A stretch of DNA of 64,000 nucleotides from Sphingobium psychrophilum. Its GTDB lineage: Bacteria > Pseudomonadota > Alphaproteobacteria > Sphingomonadales > Sphingomonadaceae. The notes below the pieces were generated by a model. It was given only the letters and a program-made list of their open reading frames with translations, was not told where the DNA came from and ran no database searches. Both the position numbers and the translations under genes were made by a program. Shown piece by piece: positions 63,969 through 64,000 of the stretch. Positions within the stretch are counted from its first letter, which is position 1. Each line of letters starts with the position of its first letter. The DNA is taken from positions 1 to 64,000 of the forward strand of contig NZ_JABBFV010000005.1 of the NCBI RefSeq assembly GCF_012927105.1, written 5' to 3'.

Positions 63969-64000
63969 CGAATATCCCGGGAAGTGCAGCTGCGCCGCCT

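Overview
The window (about 63 % G+C by eye) looks like the chromosome of an alphaproteobacterium of the Sphingomonadales, most likely a Sphingobium/Sphingomonas-type genome. The reasons are a MucR zinc-finger regulator, a ChpT phosphotransferase, the block tsaB-rimI-mucR-fur-plsC-miaB-phoH-ybeY-corC, a trigger factor with a His/Lys/Ala-rich tail, FecI/FecR-type signalling, a large TonB-dependent receptor, and short palindromic extragenic elements of a kind common in this order. Species cannot be fixed from the sequence alone.

Layout. 0-2 kb: an RNase R gene that lacks its 5' part at the window edge, then a Usp-like protein. 2.7-6.5 kb: pyruvate/2-oxoacid dehydrogenase E2, a hotdog thioesterase, E3 and a PAP2 phosphatase. 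6.4-15.7 kb (minus strand): a DUF2142 membrane protein, then a long run of housekeeping genes for ribosome and tRNA maturation, envelope lipid synthesis, metal regulation and Fe-S assembly. 15.8-21 kb: a flavin-nucleotide-binding-like protein, a DEAD-box helicase and a periplasmic M16 protease. 21.4-28.6 kb: a decayed glycosyltransferase, then a TetR regulator divergent from a complete tripartite RND efflux operon, with an 18-bp palindrome between them. 28.6-32.2 kb: Ogt, tRNA-Arg, Nth, DapB and a sirtuin.

32.3-37.9 kb holds five tightly coupled plus-strand genes: a zinc-ribbon methyltransferase, a flippase, a GT4 glycosyltransferase, an FkbM methyltransferase and a GT-C-like membrane protein. 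They look like a surface-glycan pathway and are the least familiar set here. 37.9-39.5 kb: an ECF sigma/anti-sigma pair without an adjacent receptor. 40-45 kb: tRNA-Leu, tig, a GT2 glycosyltransferase, clpP and clpX (protein folding and quality control, interrupted by a membrane glycosyltransferase). 45.4-51.3 kb: a TonB-dependent receptor, MtgA, an MFS transporter with a divergent TetR, and a GNAT. 51.4-59.8 kb: rpoH, rluD, an M67 peptidase, chpT, a nitronate monooxygenase, glnA, glnB, map, a CinA-type domain protein and a cytochrome c.

The last 4 kb are different. A decayed alpha/beta-hydrolase is followed by the 3' part of a tRNA-Lys gene, a tyrosine recombinase facing away from it, a frameshifted AbiEi-like antitoxin remnant, roughly 700 bases with no recognisable gene, and a DUF983 protein. 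This fits the left end of an integrative element or genomic island inserted in tRNA-Lys and running past the right edge. No CRISPR array, rRNA or complete insertion sequence was seen.
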